NCBI GenBank assembly: GCA_900555195.1
Contig: USKC01000059.1
Location: 1-12,947, forward strand
Source: an uncultured Lachnospiraceae bacterium
GTDB taxonomy: Bacteria > Bacillota > Clostridia > Lachnospirales > Lachnospiraceae
Reading direction: 5' to 3'
Length of the DNA stretch: 12,947 nucleotides
The stretch's first letter is position 1. Each line of letters begins with the position of its first letter. Under the pieces are notes generated by a model. It saw only the letters and a program-made list of their open reading frames with translations. It ran no database searches and had not been told where the DNA came from. This document shows, one piece after another, positions 1-7,253 of the stretch. The translations under genes were made by a program, and so were the position numbers.

Positions 1-645
1 GGGTTTGGCTTCTTAGCCCTGGCGGTTATGATTTTCGGCAACTGGAAACCGCTGACCAATACGATGAACGCTTTCGCAAAACGGTGCGTGGATGTGGTCG
101 GTTCTGCCTGCGGGCTTATTCTGATTTCTCCGATCCTGCTGCTGGTGGCGATCCTGATCAAGGCAACCAGCCCTGGGCCGATTATTTTCAAGCAGGAGCG
201 GGTAGGGCTTCATAATAAGCCTTTTATGATGTATAAGTTCCGCACGATGCATGTGCAGAAACCGGGGGAGGAGAAAAAAGGCTGGACAGTAAAGGGAGAT
301 CCACGGATCACAAAGGTGGGCGGATTCCTGCGCAGGACAAGCATAGACGAGCTCCCTCAGCTGTTTAATGTGCTGAAAGGCGATATGAGCCTGATCGGGC
401 CCAGGCCGGAGAGGCCGCAGTTTGTGGAGAAATTCAAGGAAGAGATTCCGCGGTACATGATTAAGCATCAGGTGCGCCCTGGAATGACGGGGTGGGCACA
501 GATTAATGGCTATAGAGGCGATACGTCGATCCGCAAGAGGATTGAATACGATATTTACTATATAGAAAACTGGAGCATGGCTTTTGATATAAAAATCCTT
601 TTTCTAACGTTCTTTAAAGGGTTTATCAATGAGAATGCTTATTAG
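1..645 (+). CDS. Polyprenyl-phosphate sugar-1-phosphate transferase (C-terminal part, 5' end outside window)
   Basis: This bacterial sugar transferase (WbaP/WcaJ/PglC type) transfers a hexose-1-phosphate from a UDP-sugar to undecaprenyl phosphate at the inner face of the membrane, the first step of surface polysaccharide assembly. The frame is open to base 1. The first ATG (28) has no ribosome site, so the protein probably begins upstream with the usual N-terminal membrane region. Numbered from that ATG, residues 25-47 form the hydrophobic re-entrant helix with a Ser-Pro kink. They are followed by KATSPGP, FKQERVG and YKFRTM (about 45-74), the catalytic Asp-Glu pair in SIDELPQ (D107, E108), LKGDMSLIGPRPE, and RPGMTGWAQINGYRG near 150-164. 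These are the family hallmarks in the right order. The next gene starts 23 bp downstream, so the two are probably cotranscribed. The sugar cannot be read from the sequence. Confidence 0.93.
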   Translation, partial: GFGFLALAVMIFGNWKPLTNTMNAFAKRCVDVVGSACGLILISPILLLVAILIKATSPGPIIFKQERVGLHNKPFMMYKFRTMHVQKPGEEKKGWTVKGDPRITKVGGFLRRTSIDELPQLFNVLKGDMSLIGPRPERPQFVEKFKEEIPRYMIKHQVRPGMTGWAQINGYRGDTSIRKRIEYDIYYIENWSMAFDIKILFLTFFKGFINENAY

Positions 646-668
646 AGGAAGGAAACAGGAGAAGAAGC

Positions 669-1979
669 ATGGCATCATCAAGATACGATAACGACAGAGA
701 CAGATACGAGAGAGATAGATACGAAAGCGGAAGCAGAAGCCGCAGCGCGGGTACGAGTTCCCGCAGCGGAAGCAGGAGCGGAGGAAGCCGCAGTTCGGGA
801 AGAAGCGCTGAGGGAAGAAGCCGCAGCAGTGCAGAAAGCAGATATGCGGAAGGCAGAAGCGGCGGTTCGTATGGTTCCGGAGGCGGTTCATATGGTTCAG
901 GCGGCGGCCGGCGGCCTGCATCCCGAAAGAAGAAGGCCAAACAGAAGAGGCGTCTCATCCTGTTCTCAGTGGAACTCATCGCGCTGGTAGTTCTGGGCGT
1001 TATCCTGTGGGGGGTTATGAAGCAGGGTTCCATGCAGAAGATCAACATAAATGAAGAAGAAATTATCACCAATATGAATGAGGGCGTGGAAGAGAACGAG
1101 GCGATGAAGGGATACCGCAACATTGCATTGTTCGGACTGGACGCAAGAGATGATGATCTGAAAAAAGGAAACCGTTCTGACAGTATCATGATCGCTTCCA
1201 TCAATCAGGATACGGGAGAAGTGAAGCTGGTGAGCGTATACCGCGATACCTATCTCAACCTGAGCAATGATAAATACAATAAATGCAATGCGGCCTATGC
1301 GGCCGGCGGGCCTGAACAGGCTATTTTGATGCTGAATATGAATCTGGATTTGAATATTACGGATTATATCAGTATTAATTTCAATGGCCTGATTGAAGCG
1401 ATTGACTCCTTAGGAGGAGTTGAAATCAATGTGGAAGAGGAAGAGATCCGACATTTGAATAACTATCAGGAAAGTATGTTCAGCACTGAGGATCAGGAGC
1501 GGCTGACGACGGATTATGTGAAGGTGACGCAGCCCGGATTGCAGACCCTGAACGGAATGCAGGCTACTGCGTACTGCCGTATCAGGGCCACTGCCGGGGA
1601 TGACTTCCGACGGGCAGAGCGTCAGAGGACCGTACTGTTGGCTTGTCTGGATAAGGCAAAACAGGCATCCATTTCGCAGCTGAATGAAACGCTGGATAAA
1701 GTGCTTCCTCATGTAGCCACTAATTTGGATACGGCAGAGATACTGGATGTATTGCAGGATGTGGCAAAATATAATGTGACTGCTACCGATGGTTTCCCGT
1801 TTGAAGACAGCCGTACTACGGGAAGGCTAGGCAACGGAATCGGAAGCGTTGTCATCCCAACTGATCTAGAAGCGAATGTAATTAAGCTTCATGAATTCCT
1901 GTTTGAACAGGAGACGTATGAACCTTCCCAGCAGGTGAAGGACTATAGCGCGAAGATCTCCAGCGATACGGGATATTAA
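669..1979 (+). CDS. LCP (LytR-CpsA-Psr) family cell-wall polymer ligase with Ser/Arg/Gly-rich cytoplasmic tail
   Basis: LCP enzymes move lipid-linked polymers (teichoic acid, capsule, other wall glycans) onto peptidoglycan outside the membrane. The 436-residue protein has three parts. Residues 1-95 are a low-complexity tail rich in Ser, Arg and Gly, ending in two GGSYGSGG units and a basic cluster. Residues 96-117 are one membrane helix. The extracellular LCP domain starts near 148 with FGLDAR (D158), NRSDSIMI (R169, D171) and VSVYRDTYL (R192, D193), and continues to the YCRIR...DDFRRAERQR motif (R304-R320). These Arg and Asp residues bind the pyrophosphate and metal in the family. The start is supported by AGGAG at 657-661, 7 nt before the ATG. 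It follows the sugar transferase by 23 bp, consistent with attaching the polysaccharide made by its neighbours. The tail is longer than in textbook LCP proteins and faces the cytoplasm. Confidence 0.93.
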   Translation: MASSRYDNDRDRYERDRYESGSRSRSAGTSSRSGSRSGGSRSSGRSAEGRSRSSAESRYAEGRSGGSYGSGGGSYGSGGGRRPASRKKKAKQKRRLILFSVELIALVVLGVILWGVMKQGSMQKININEEEIITNMNEGVEENEAMKGYRNIALFGLDARDDDLKKGNRSDSIMIASINQDTGEVKLVSVYRDTYLNLSNDKYNKCNAAYAAGGPEQAILMLNMNLDLNITDYISINFNGLIEAIDSLGGVEINVEEEEIRHLNNYQESMFSTEDQERLTTDYVKVTQPGLQTLNGMQATAYCRIRATAGDDFRRAERQRTVLLACLDKAKQASISQLNETLDKVLPHVATNLDTAEILDVLQDVAKYNVTATDGFPFEDSRTTGRLGNGIGSVVIPTDLEANVIKLHEFLFEQETYEPSQQVKDYSAKISSDTGY

Positions 1980-2003
1980 TTATAAATAGAAATCCAAAAG
2001 AGC

Positions 2004-2032
2004 AAAGGGGCTAATTATATGCCCCTTTTTTC
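2004..2032 (+). terminator. Intrinsic terminator after the LCP gene
   Basis: An 8-bp stem, AAAGGGGC pairing with GCCCCTTT, closes a 9-nt A/T loop and runs into a T tract. The next start codon is only 30 nt beyond the T tract, leaving almost no room for a separate promoter. It may act as a partial terminator that lowers expression of the downstream genes rather than ending the operon. Confidence 0.8.
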
Positions 2033-2061
2033 TTGAAGCATGATCAATGAGGAAATAGGGT

Positions 2062-3000
2062 ATGAAGGTCGATGTGATCATTCCTTCTTATAAGCCGGGG
2101 AAAAAATTCCTGGAATTGATGAAAAGACTGGCGGCTCAGAGCCTGCAGCCAGATCGGATCATTATCATGAATACGGAGGAAAAATATTTTGAAGCGCTAC
2201 TTTTTGGCTCCCAATTACATCAAGAATATCCGAAGGCAGAGGTGCATCATCTGTCTAAGCGGGAATTCGATCATGGAGGGACGCGTAACCTGGGTGTTAT
2301 GAAGAGTGACGGAGATGTTTTTATCTGTATGACGCAGGATGCGGTGCCGGCGGATAATCATCTGATAGAAGAACTGGTGAAAGGGCTTTTCCAAAGCGAA
2401 GATGTGGCGGTGGCCTATGCCAGACAGCTGGCGGGGAAAGAGAGCGGTGAAATTGAGAGGTTCACCAGAAGCTTTAATTATCCGGATAAGGCCTGCATTA
2501 AGGGAGAGGAGCAGCTTGGCACACTTGGGATTAAAACGTATTTTTGCTCCAATGTGTGCGCTGCATACCGGAAAAACGTATTTGAGTCGCTTGACGGGTT
2601 TGAAGGGCATACTATTTTTAATGAGGATATGATTTATGCGGCGAAGGCGGTGAAGGCGGGATGGAAAATTGCCTATGTGCCGGAAGCCAGGGTCTATCAT
2701 TCTCATAATTATACGCCGGCGGAGCAGTTCCACCGGAATTTTGACAACGGCGTATCTCAGGCGCAGCACCCGGAGATCTTTTCGGGTGTGTCCTCGGAAG
2801 CGGAAGGGATTTCGATGGTAAAGAAGACGGCTGCCCATCTGTGCCGGATCGGAAAGCCATGGCTTGTCTTCAGGCTGGGGGCGGACTGTGTGGCCAGATA
2901 TGCGGGATTCTTCCTGGGAAAGCATTATGACAGGCTATCGCCGCGAATGGTGCTGCGTTGCAGTTCCAACCGGGATTACTGGAAACAGCTTGGAAGATAG
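2062..3000 (+). CDS. Family 2 glycosyltransferase, rhamnosyltransferase-like
   Basis: This 312-residue GT-A fold enzyme probably adds a sugar, plausibly rhamnose, to a lipid-linked glycan in the cytoplasm. Residues 3-10 carry the nucleotide-binding start VDVIIPSY. FDHGGTRNLG (69-78) and MTQDAVP (90-96, D93 as the metal-binding position) are typical of the rhamnosyltransferase branch of GT2. FNEDMIYAAKAVKAGW (186-201, with E188 and D189 as likely catalytic base region) and YVPEARVYHSHNYT (205-218) follow. No membrane helix is evident; the C-terminal region near 255-285 is amphipathic and basic. GAGGA at 2049-2053 lies 8 nt before the ATG. The gene sits between the LCP gene and glmS, in line with a role in surface polysaccharide. 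The acceptor and the sugar are inferred only from family resemblance. Confidence 0.9.
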   Translation: MKVDVIIPSYKPGKKFLELMKRLAAQSLQPDRIIIMNTEEKYFEALLFGSQLHQEYPKAEVHHLSKREFDHGGTRNLGVMKSDGDVFICMTQDAVPADNHLIEELVKGLFQSEDVAVAYARQLAGKESGEIERFTRSFNYPDKACIKGEEQLGTLGIKTYFCSNVCAAYRKNVFESLDGFEGHTIFNEDMIYAAKAVKAGWKIAYVPEARVYHSHNYTPAEQFHRNFDNGVSQAQHPEIFSGVSSEAEGISMVKKTAAHLCRIGKPWLVFRLGADCVARYAGFFLGKHYDRLSPRMVLRCSSNRDYWKQLGR

Positions 3001-3089
3001 GGAACATAGGAAACGGGCAGAAGCGGCAGCCAGCGCTGATGCTGCATCGGATGGCGGAAATGTGGGCCGGCGCGCTGCGGCGGCAGAAT

Positions 3090-3094
3090 GGAGG
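3090..3094 (+). promoter_or_regulatory. Ribosome binding site fixing the glmS start
   Basis: GGAGG ends 5 nt before the ATG at 3100. An in-frame ATG at 3088 overlaps this site and would add four residues ahead of the Met-Cys. GlmS needs its cysteine exposed at the mature N-terminus, so 3100 is the start. Confidence 0.85.
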
Positions 3095-3099
3095 AAAGT

Positions 3100-4926
3100 A
3101 TGTGCGGAATAGTAGGATATGTGGGCAGGAGCCAGGCGGCTCCCATTATTCTGGATGGATTGTCCAGACTGGAGTACCGGGGATATGATTCGGCGGGAAT
3201 GGCGATCTATGATGGTGAAAAAATCAATATCACCAAATCCGTCGGAAGGCTGAAGGTGTTGAGCGAACTGACCCATGACGGACAGACCATGCCCGGACAG
3301 CTCGGGATCGGGCATACCAGATGGGCGACGCACGGAGCGCCCAGCAATCTGAACGCGCATCCGCATGTTAATGAAAAAGAGACGATCGCTGTCGTTCATA
3401 ACGGCATTATTGAGAACTACCAGCAGCTGAAGAAGAAGCTGGAAGGCAGAGGCTATCATTTCCTGTCTGAAACGGATACGGAAGTTTTGGCCCATATGCT
3501 GGACTATTATTACAAAGGGGATCCGATTGAAGCCATTACGAAGGTGTTGCACCGGGTGGAAGGGTCCTATGCGCTTGGAATTCTGTTTTCAGATTATCCA
3601 GAGGAACTGTTTGCAGTGCGCAAGGACAGTCCATTGATTGTAGGGCAGAATCAGGATGGATGTTTCATAGCTTCAGATGTTCCGGCAATCCTGCGCTATA
3701 CCCGGACGGTTACCTATGTGGAGAATCAGGAGATCGTCCGTCTGTCGGCAGGGGAATTTCACATCTATAACGTGGATGCGGAAGAAATCGAAAAGGAAGC
3801 GGTGACCATTGATTGGGATGCAGAAGCCGCAGAGAAAGCGGGCTATGAGCATTTCATGCTGAAGGAAATGTATGAACAGCCCAAAACGGTGGCGGATACC
3901 ATCAGTCCCAGAATACGCGGCAAGGAGATTGTGATTGAAGAACTGGGAATGAGTGATGAGGACATTCTCAGGCTGAAGAAGATCCATATCGTAGCCTGCG
4001 GTTCCGCGTATCATGCGGGCGTGACGGGCAAATATGTGTTTGAGGGAATGGCGCGGATCCCGGTGGAAGTGGATCTGGCATCGGAATTCCGTTACAGGAA
4101 TCCGATTCTGGAAGAAGGAGCCATGGTGATCGTCATCAGCCAGTCCGGAGAGACTGCGGATTCTCTGGCGGCTCTGCGGGAAGCCAAGCACAGAGGGTTC
4201 AAGGTTCTGGGAATCGTGAACGTGGTGGGCAGTTCCATTGCCAGGGAGGCGGACAATGTGATGTATACCTGGGCGGGGCCGGAGATCGCAGTGGCCACAA
4301 CCAAGGCGTACAGCGCGCAGCTGGTAGCCCTGTATCTGCTGGCCATGAAATTTGCAAAGGTGAGGCACGCGATCACAGAGGAAGCGTTTGAAGATATGCT
4401 TACCGATCTGCGCAGGCTTCCGGATCAGATCGAATTGCTTTTGAACAATAAAAACCGGATCCAGAGGTTTGCAAATCGATATATTGCTGCGAAGGAAGTC
4501 TTTTTCATCGGAAGAGGTATCGATTACGCCATTTCCATGGAAGGTTCGCTGAAACTGAAGGAAATTTCCTATATTCATTCTGAGGCATATGCTGCCGGAG
4601 AACTGAAGCATGGTACCATATCCCTGATCGAAGAAGGCACGCTGGTTGCGGCGGTCTCCACGCAGCCTGAGCTGTATCAGAAGACCATCAGCAATATGGT
4701 GGAAGTGAAGTCCAGAGGAGCGTTTGTGCTGGCAGTGACCGGTGAGGGAAACCGGGACATTGAGAGAGCTGCGGATTATATCATTTACATACCTCAGACC
4801 AATAAATTCTTTACGAATTCCCTGGCGATTATTCCGCTTCAGCTGTTCAGCTACTATGTGGCTGTAGGAAAAGGCTGCGATGTGGATAAACCGAGGAATC
4901 TGGCGAAATCCGTGACGGTGGAATAA
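3100..4926 (+). CDS. glmS: Glutamine--fructose-6-phosphate aminotransferase (isomerizing)
   Basis: GlmS makes glucosamine-6-phosphate from fructose-6-phosphate and glutamine, the entry to UDP-GlcNAc for peptidoglycan and surface glycans. The 608-residue product matches the family length. The N-terminal glutaminase domain (about 1-240) has the nucleophile Cys2, exposed when Met1 is removed, HTRWATHG (72-79), VVHNGIIEN (98-106) and SETDTE (123-128). Two SIS domains follow: VACGSAYHAG and ISQSGETADS (298-355) with TTKAYSAQ (400-407), then GRGIDYAISMEGSLKLKEIS (471-490) and GELKHGTIS (500-508). The C-terminal DKPRNLAKSVTVE closes the isomerase site. E488, H504 and K603 occupy the expected catalytic positions. 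It lies 99 bp after the glycosyltransferase gene with no clear promoter between them, so cotranscription is likely. I see no glmS ribozyme upstream. Confidence 0.98.
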   Translation: MCGIVGYVGRSQAAPIILDGLSRLEYRGYDSAGMAIYDGEKINITKSVGRLKVLSELTHDGQTMPGQLGIGHTRWATHGAPSNLNAHPHVNEKETIAVVHNGIIENYQQLKKKLEGRGYHFLSETDTEVLAHMLDYYYKGDPIEAITKVLHRVEGSYALGILFSDYPEELFAVRKDSPLIVGQNQDGCFIASDVPAILRYTRTVTYVENQEIVRLSAGEFHIYNVDAEEIEKEAVTIDWDAEAAEKAGYEHFMLKEMYEQPKTVADTISPRIRGKEIVIEELGMSDEDILRLKKIHIVACGSAYHAGVTGKYVFEGMARIPVEVDLASEFRYRNPILEEGAMVIVISQSGETADSLAALREAKHRGFKVLGIVNVVGSSIAREADNVMYTWAGPEIAVATTKAYSAQLVALYLLAMKFAKVRHAITEEAFEDMLTDLRRLPDQIELLLNNKNRIQRFANRYIAAKEVFFIGRGIDYAISMEGSLKLKEISYIHSEAYAAGELKHGTISLIEEGTLVAAVSTQPELYQKTISNMVEVKSRGAFVLAVTGEGNRDIERAADYIIYIPQTNKFFTNSLAIIPLQLFSYYVAVGKGCDVDKPRNLAKSVTVE

Positions 4927-4957
4927 TGGTTCGTTCTTTTCAATCGTTATTTTGAAG

Positions 4958-4997
4958 TGGGAGCAGATAGCCTCTTGCCTGTCTGCTCCCATTTTTT
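4958..4997 (+). terminator. Strong intrinsic terminator after glmS
   Basis: A 13-bp stem (TGGGAGCAGATAG with its partner, one T-G wobble) closes an 8-nt loop and is followed at once by six T residues. It ends the polysaccharide/glmS transcription block. Confidence 0.93.
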
Positions 4998-5035
4998 AGT
5001 CTGTTACGAATTTAACATATTTTCTATAGATTCAT

Positions 5036-5065
5036 CACAGTTTAAACACAAATTCTGTTTATACT
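5036..5065 (+). promoter_or_regulatory. Probable regulated promoter of htrA
   Basis: A TATACT -10 box lies at 5060-5065, 42 nt before the start codon, but no good -35 box stands 16-18 nt upstream. In its place are two CACA motifs (5036-5039 and 5047-5050) exactly 11 bp apart, one helical turn, in an A/T-rich stretch. Further up is an inverted pair TGTTA/TAACA (5002-5006, 5013-5017). A weak -35 with phased repeats suggests an activator, possibly an OmpR-type response regulator as controls htrA in other Firmicutes. The regulator is inferred. Confidence 0.5.
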
Positions 5066-5106
5066 GTCAAGTACAATGAAAGATAAAAGAAAAGAGGGAA
5101 CGATCT

Positions 5107-6978
5107 ATGTTTGAAGAAAAAGATAATTCAAACAACGATTATCAGGAACAGAAATCTTCACAGGCTGATCAGAATGAGAGCGGCGCTGTTTATACGGAAC
5201 ATAAGCAAGAGCAGACTGCAGGAAGCGGTACGGAGAATGAGAGCGCTGGTTCCGGAAGCAGTTATCAGAGTTCAGGTACAGAAAGCAGTCATCAGAATTC
5301 GGGTACAGCGGGCAGCTATCAGAGTACAGGCTCTTCGGAACATTATCATAGTGCCGGTTCTGCAGGCGGCTACTACAGCGGCGGCTATCAGAACGGAGCC
5401 TATGGAAATGGTTCTTATCAGAACACCGGCTATCAGAACGGCGGCCAGCAGAATACAGGGTATCAGGGCGGAAGCCGGCAATATGGGAGCCAGCAGAGTG
5501 GAAGCTACCAAAGTGGAAGCCAGCAGGGTGGAAGCCACCAGGGTGACTATCAGAATGGAACATACCAGACAGCCGGAACCGGAAGCCAGAACGCAGGCAA
5601 CCGTCAGGGCAATTTCAGCGGATACGGCAACTATCAGTCCTATCAGGGCAGCTATCAGTATGGAAGCGGTGACTACGGCACGGCAGCCGCAGGTGGCAAG
5701 CACAAGAAGGTGAAAGAGAAGAAGCCCAAAAAACCGATGAAGCCGTTTTGGAAGAAAGCGATAGCGGTTGTGGTGAGCGGTGTATGCTTCGGCGTGATAG
5801 CGGGTGTGAGTTTCCTGGCCGTCAGCTCCCTGGGTGTAAGTCAGACAGCTCCCGCTTCTGCACAGGCCGCGGCGGAAGGAAGTACTGCGGAGAGCGAACA
5901 GGCTTCCACCAGCGATTCCGGCATTAAGTCCACGGTAACAGAGGGAACCACGAGCGCTGTGGTAACAGATGTGACAGAAGTGGTGGAACAGGTTATGCCG
6001 TCCATCGTATCGATTACGAACCAGTCGATCACATCCGTGGACAGCTTCTGGGGACAGACATTTGAGCAGGAGCAGGAATCCGCAGGAAGCGGCATTATTA
6101 TCGGAGAAAATGATACGGAACTTCTGGTGGTGACCAATAACCATGTGGTTGAGGATTCCACCAACCTGTATATCAAGTTTATTGATGATGAAGTGGTGAA
6201 CGCTTATATTAAGGGAACAAGCCCGTCCATGGACCTGGCGGTGGTTGCGATCAAGCTGGAAGACATTCAACAGGCCACGCGGGATGCGATCAGCATCGCT
6301 ACAATGGGAGATTCTGATTCGCTGAAGGTAGGCGAACCGGTTATCGCAATCGGCAATGCGCTTGGATATGGACAGTCTGTAACGACAGGCGTGGTAAGCG
6401 CGCTGAACCGTACGCTGGAAGTCAGCGAGACAGGTACCAGCAATGCGCTGATACAGACGGATGCGGCCATCAATCCGGGTAACTCCGGCGGCGCCCTGCT
6501 GGACATCAAGGGACAGGTGATCGGCATTAATTCCAATAAGATCGGCGGCAATGCGATCGAAGGCATGGGATATGCCATCCCGATTTCTTCCGCGCAGCCC
6601 ATCATCGAAGAACTGATGAATCAGGAAACCAGAGATCTGGTGGATGAGGCTAACAGAGGATACCTGGGAATTTCCTGCATCAATGTGACCGCTGATATGG
6701 CAAATGCATACGGCATGCCGGAAGGCGTCTATGTGGCGCAGGTATATACCGGAACCGGTGCGGATGAGGCCGGCCTTGTGAAAGGCGATATCATCGTTGG
6801 CTTTGCAGGCAGAACGGTGACCACACAGGATGATCTGACCAATGCGATGCAGTATTATGCGGTTGGAGATACGGTGGAAATCACCATCATGCACGGAAAT
6901 CCTACCGATGGCTATGAGGAACAGACAGTGACAGTAACGCTGACTTCTCAGGAAGCTATGAATTCGGTGAACCAGTAA
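5107..6978 (+). CDS. htrA: HtrA/DegP-type membrane-anchored serine protease with PDZ domain and long low-complexity tail
   Basis: HtrA proteins degrade or refold damaged proteins at the outer face of the membrane. The 623-residue protein has these parts. Residues 1-197 are a cytoplasmic stretch made almost wholly of Gly, Ser, Gln, Asn and Tyr. A Lys-rich stop (198-217) precedes a single membrane helix (218-240) and a Ser/Thr/Ala-rich linker to about 285. The trypsin-like domain runs about 290-505 with the full triad: His346 in TNNHVVED, Asp376 in SMDLAVVAI and Ser460 in NPGNSGGALLD. One PDZ domain (about 517-605) contains GYLGI and a GLVKGDIIVGFAG core. All catalytic residues are present, so it should be active. 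AGAGG at 5093-5097 precedes the start by 9 nt. It is a single-gene unit between terminators. The tail is unusually long; Firmicute HtrA proteins usually have a short cytoplasmic part. Confidence 0.95.
   Translation: MFEEKDNSNNDYQEQKSSQADQNESGAVYTEHKQEQTAGSGTENESAGSGSSYQSSGTESSHQNSGTAGSYQSTGSSEHYHSAGSAGGYYSGGYQNGAYGNGSYQNTGYQNGGQQNTGYQGGSRQYGSQQSGSYQSGSQQGGSHQGDYQNGTYQTAGTGSQNAGNRQGNFSGYGNYQSYQGSYQYGSGDYGTAAAGGKHKKVKEKKPKKPMKPFWKKAIAVVVSGVCFGVIAGVSFLAVSSLGVSQTAPASAQAAAEGSTAESEQASTSDSGIKSTVTEGTTSAVVTDVTEVVEQVMPSIVSITNQSITSVDSFWGQTFEQEQESAGSGIIIGENDTELLVVTNNHVVEDSTNLYIKFIDDEVVNAYIKGTSPSMDLAVVAIKLEDIQQATRDAISIATMGDSDSLKVGEPVIAIGNALGYGQSVTTGVVSALNRTLEVSETGTSNALIQTDAAINPGNSGGALLDIKGQVIGINSNKIGGNAIEGMGYAIPISSAQPIIEELMNQETRDLVDEANRGYLGISCINVTADMANAYGMPEGVYVAQVYTGTGADEAGLVKGDIIVGFAGRTVTTQDDLTNAMQYYAVGDTVEITIMHGNPTDGYEEQTVTVTLTSQEAMNSVNQ
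5470..5544 (+). repeat. Five tandem 15-bp units encoding GSxQx pentapeptides in the HtrA tail
   Basis: Residues 122-146 read as five consecutive pentapeptides: GSRQY, GSQQS, GSYQS, GSQQG and GSHQG. The DNA units are similar (GGAAGCCAGCAG-type) and differ mostly by point changes, suggesting growth by slippage or unequal exchange. Looser YQNG and YQNTG units flank them (about residues 93-120 and 149-183). Confidence 0.85.
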
Positions 6979-7009
6979 ATTGGCAAAGCAGGAAAACTGA
7001 ATACCAGCA

Positions 7010-7038
7010 GCGGATGATGTGTACTATAAACCATCCGC
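7010..7038 (+). other. Small hairpin downstream of htrA
   Basis: GCGGATG (7010-7016) pairs perfectly with CATCCGC (7032-7038) around a 15-nt loop. No T tract follows, so it is not a terminator by itself; it may protect the 3' end of the htrA message. Confidence 0.45.
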
Positions 7039-7053
7039 GAGCTTCATAAAGAG

Positions 7054-7108
7054 CAGGCTGTAAGAGAAAGAAGACAGAACTTCCTAATTTCTCTCTTACA
7101 GCCTGTTT
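7054..7108 (+). terminator. Probable terminator after htrA
   Basis: A perfect 14-bp inverted repeat (left arm 7054-7067, CAGGCTGTAAGAGA; right arm 7092-7105) encloses a 24-nt loop and is followed by only three T residues. The stem is long enough to be functional, but the short T run and large loop make it a weaker or partly leaky terminator. Confidence 0.65.
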
Positions 7109-7150
7109 GATGTGAAGCATTCCCGTGTGGGGAGTTTATAGAAAGTTCAC

Positions 7151-7179
7151 TTGTTCCCTGGCAGGCAATGCTTTATAAT
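7151..7179 (+). promoter_or_regulatory. Sigma-A type promoter of clpX
   Basis: TTGTTC (7151-7156) and a perfect TATAAT (7174-7179) are separated by 17 bp. Transcription would begin near 7186. This leaves a leader of about 70 nt to the ATG at 7254 but only about 17 nt, with no ribosome site, to the alternative ATG at 7203. Confidence 0.8.
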
Positions 7180-7240
7180 AAGAACAACCTGAAAATGCGT
7201 GTATGTCTGCACCGTTCCATGTAAATGGCGCAGAAGACGG

Positions 7241-7246
7241 AAAGGA
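7241..7246 (+). promoter_or_regulatory. Ribosome binding site fixing the clpX start
   Basis: AAAGGA ends 7 nt before the ATG at 7254. The longer reading frame from 7203 has no ribosome site and would start almost at the 5' end of the predicted transcript, so 7254 is preferred. Confidence 0.7.
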
Positions 7247-7253
7247 AAGAGAA

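Noticed and set aside
3001..3099. Small reading frames between the glycosyltransferase gene and glmS
   Set aside because: They run into glmS in the wrong frame, have no ribosome site, and translate to unconvincing Ala/Arg-rich peptides.
3673..4992. Long minus-strand open frame (439 codons) opposite glmS
   Set aside because: It lies fully opposite an unmistakable glmS, has no family motifs, and is rich in His, Arg and Cys as expected of an antisense frame of a codon-biased gene.
5111..5713. Plus-strand 200-codon frame inside htrA
   Set aside because: A frame-shifted reading of the low-complexity repeat DNA; low-complexity DNA keeps several frames open.
5272..6894. Minus-strand open frame of 540 codons opposite htrA
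   Set aside because: It is the antisense shadow of the htrA coding sequence, made long by the repetitive tail. It has no ribosome site or recognisable domain.
7203..7253. Upstream ATG for clpX at 7203
   Set aside because: It has no ribosome site and would lie about 17 nt from the predicted transcription start; the ATG at 7254 has a good site.
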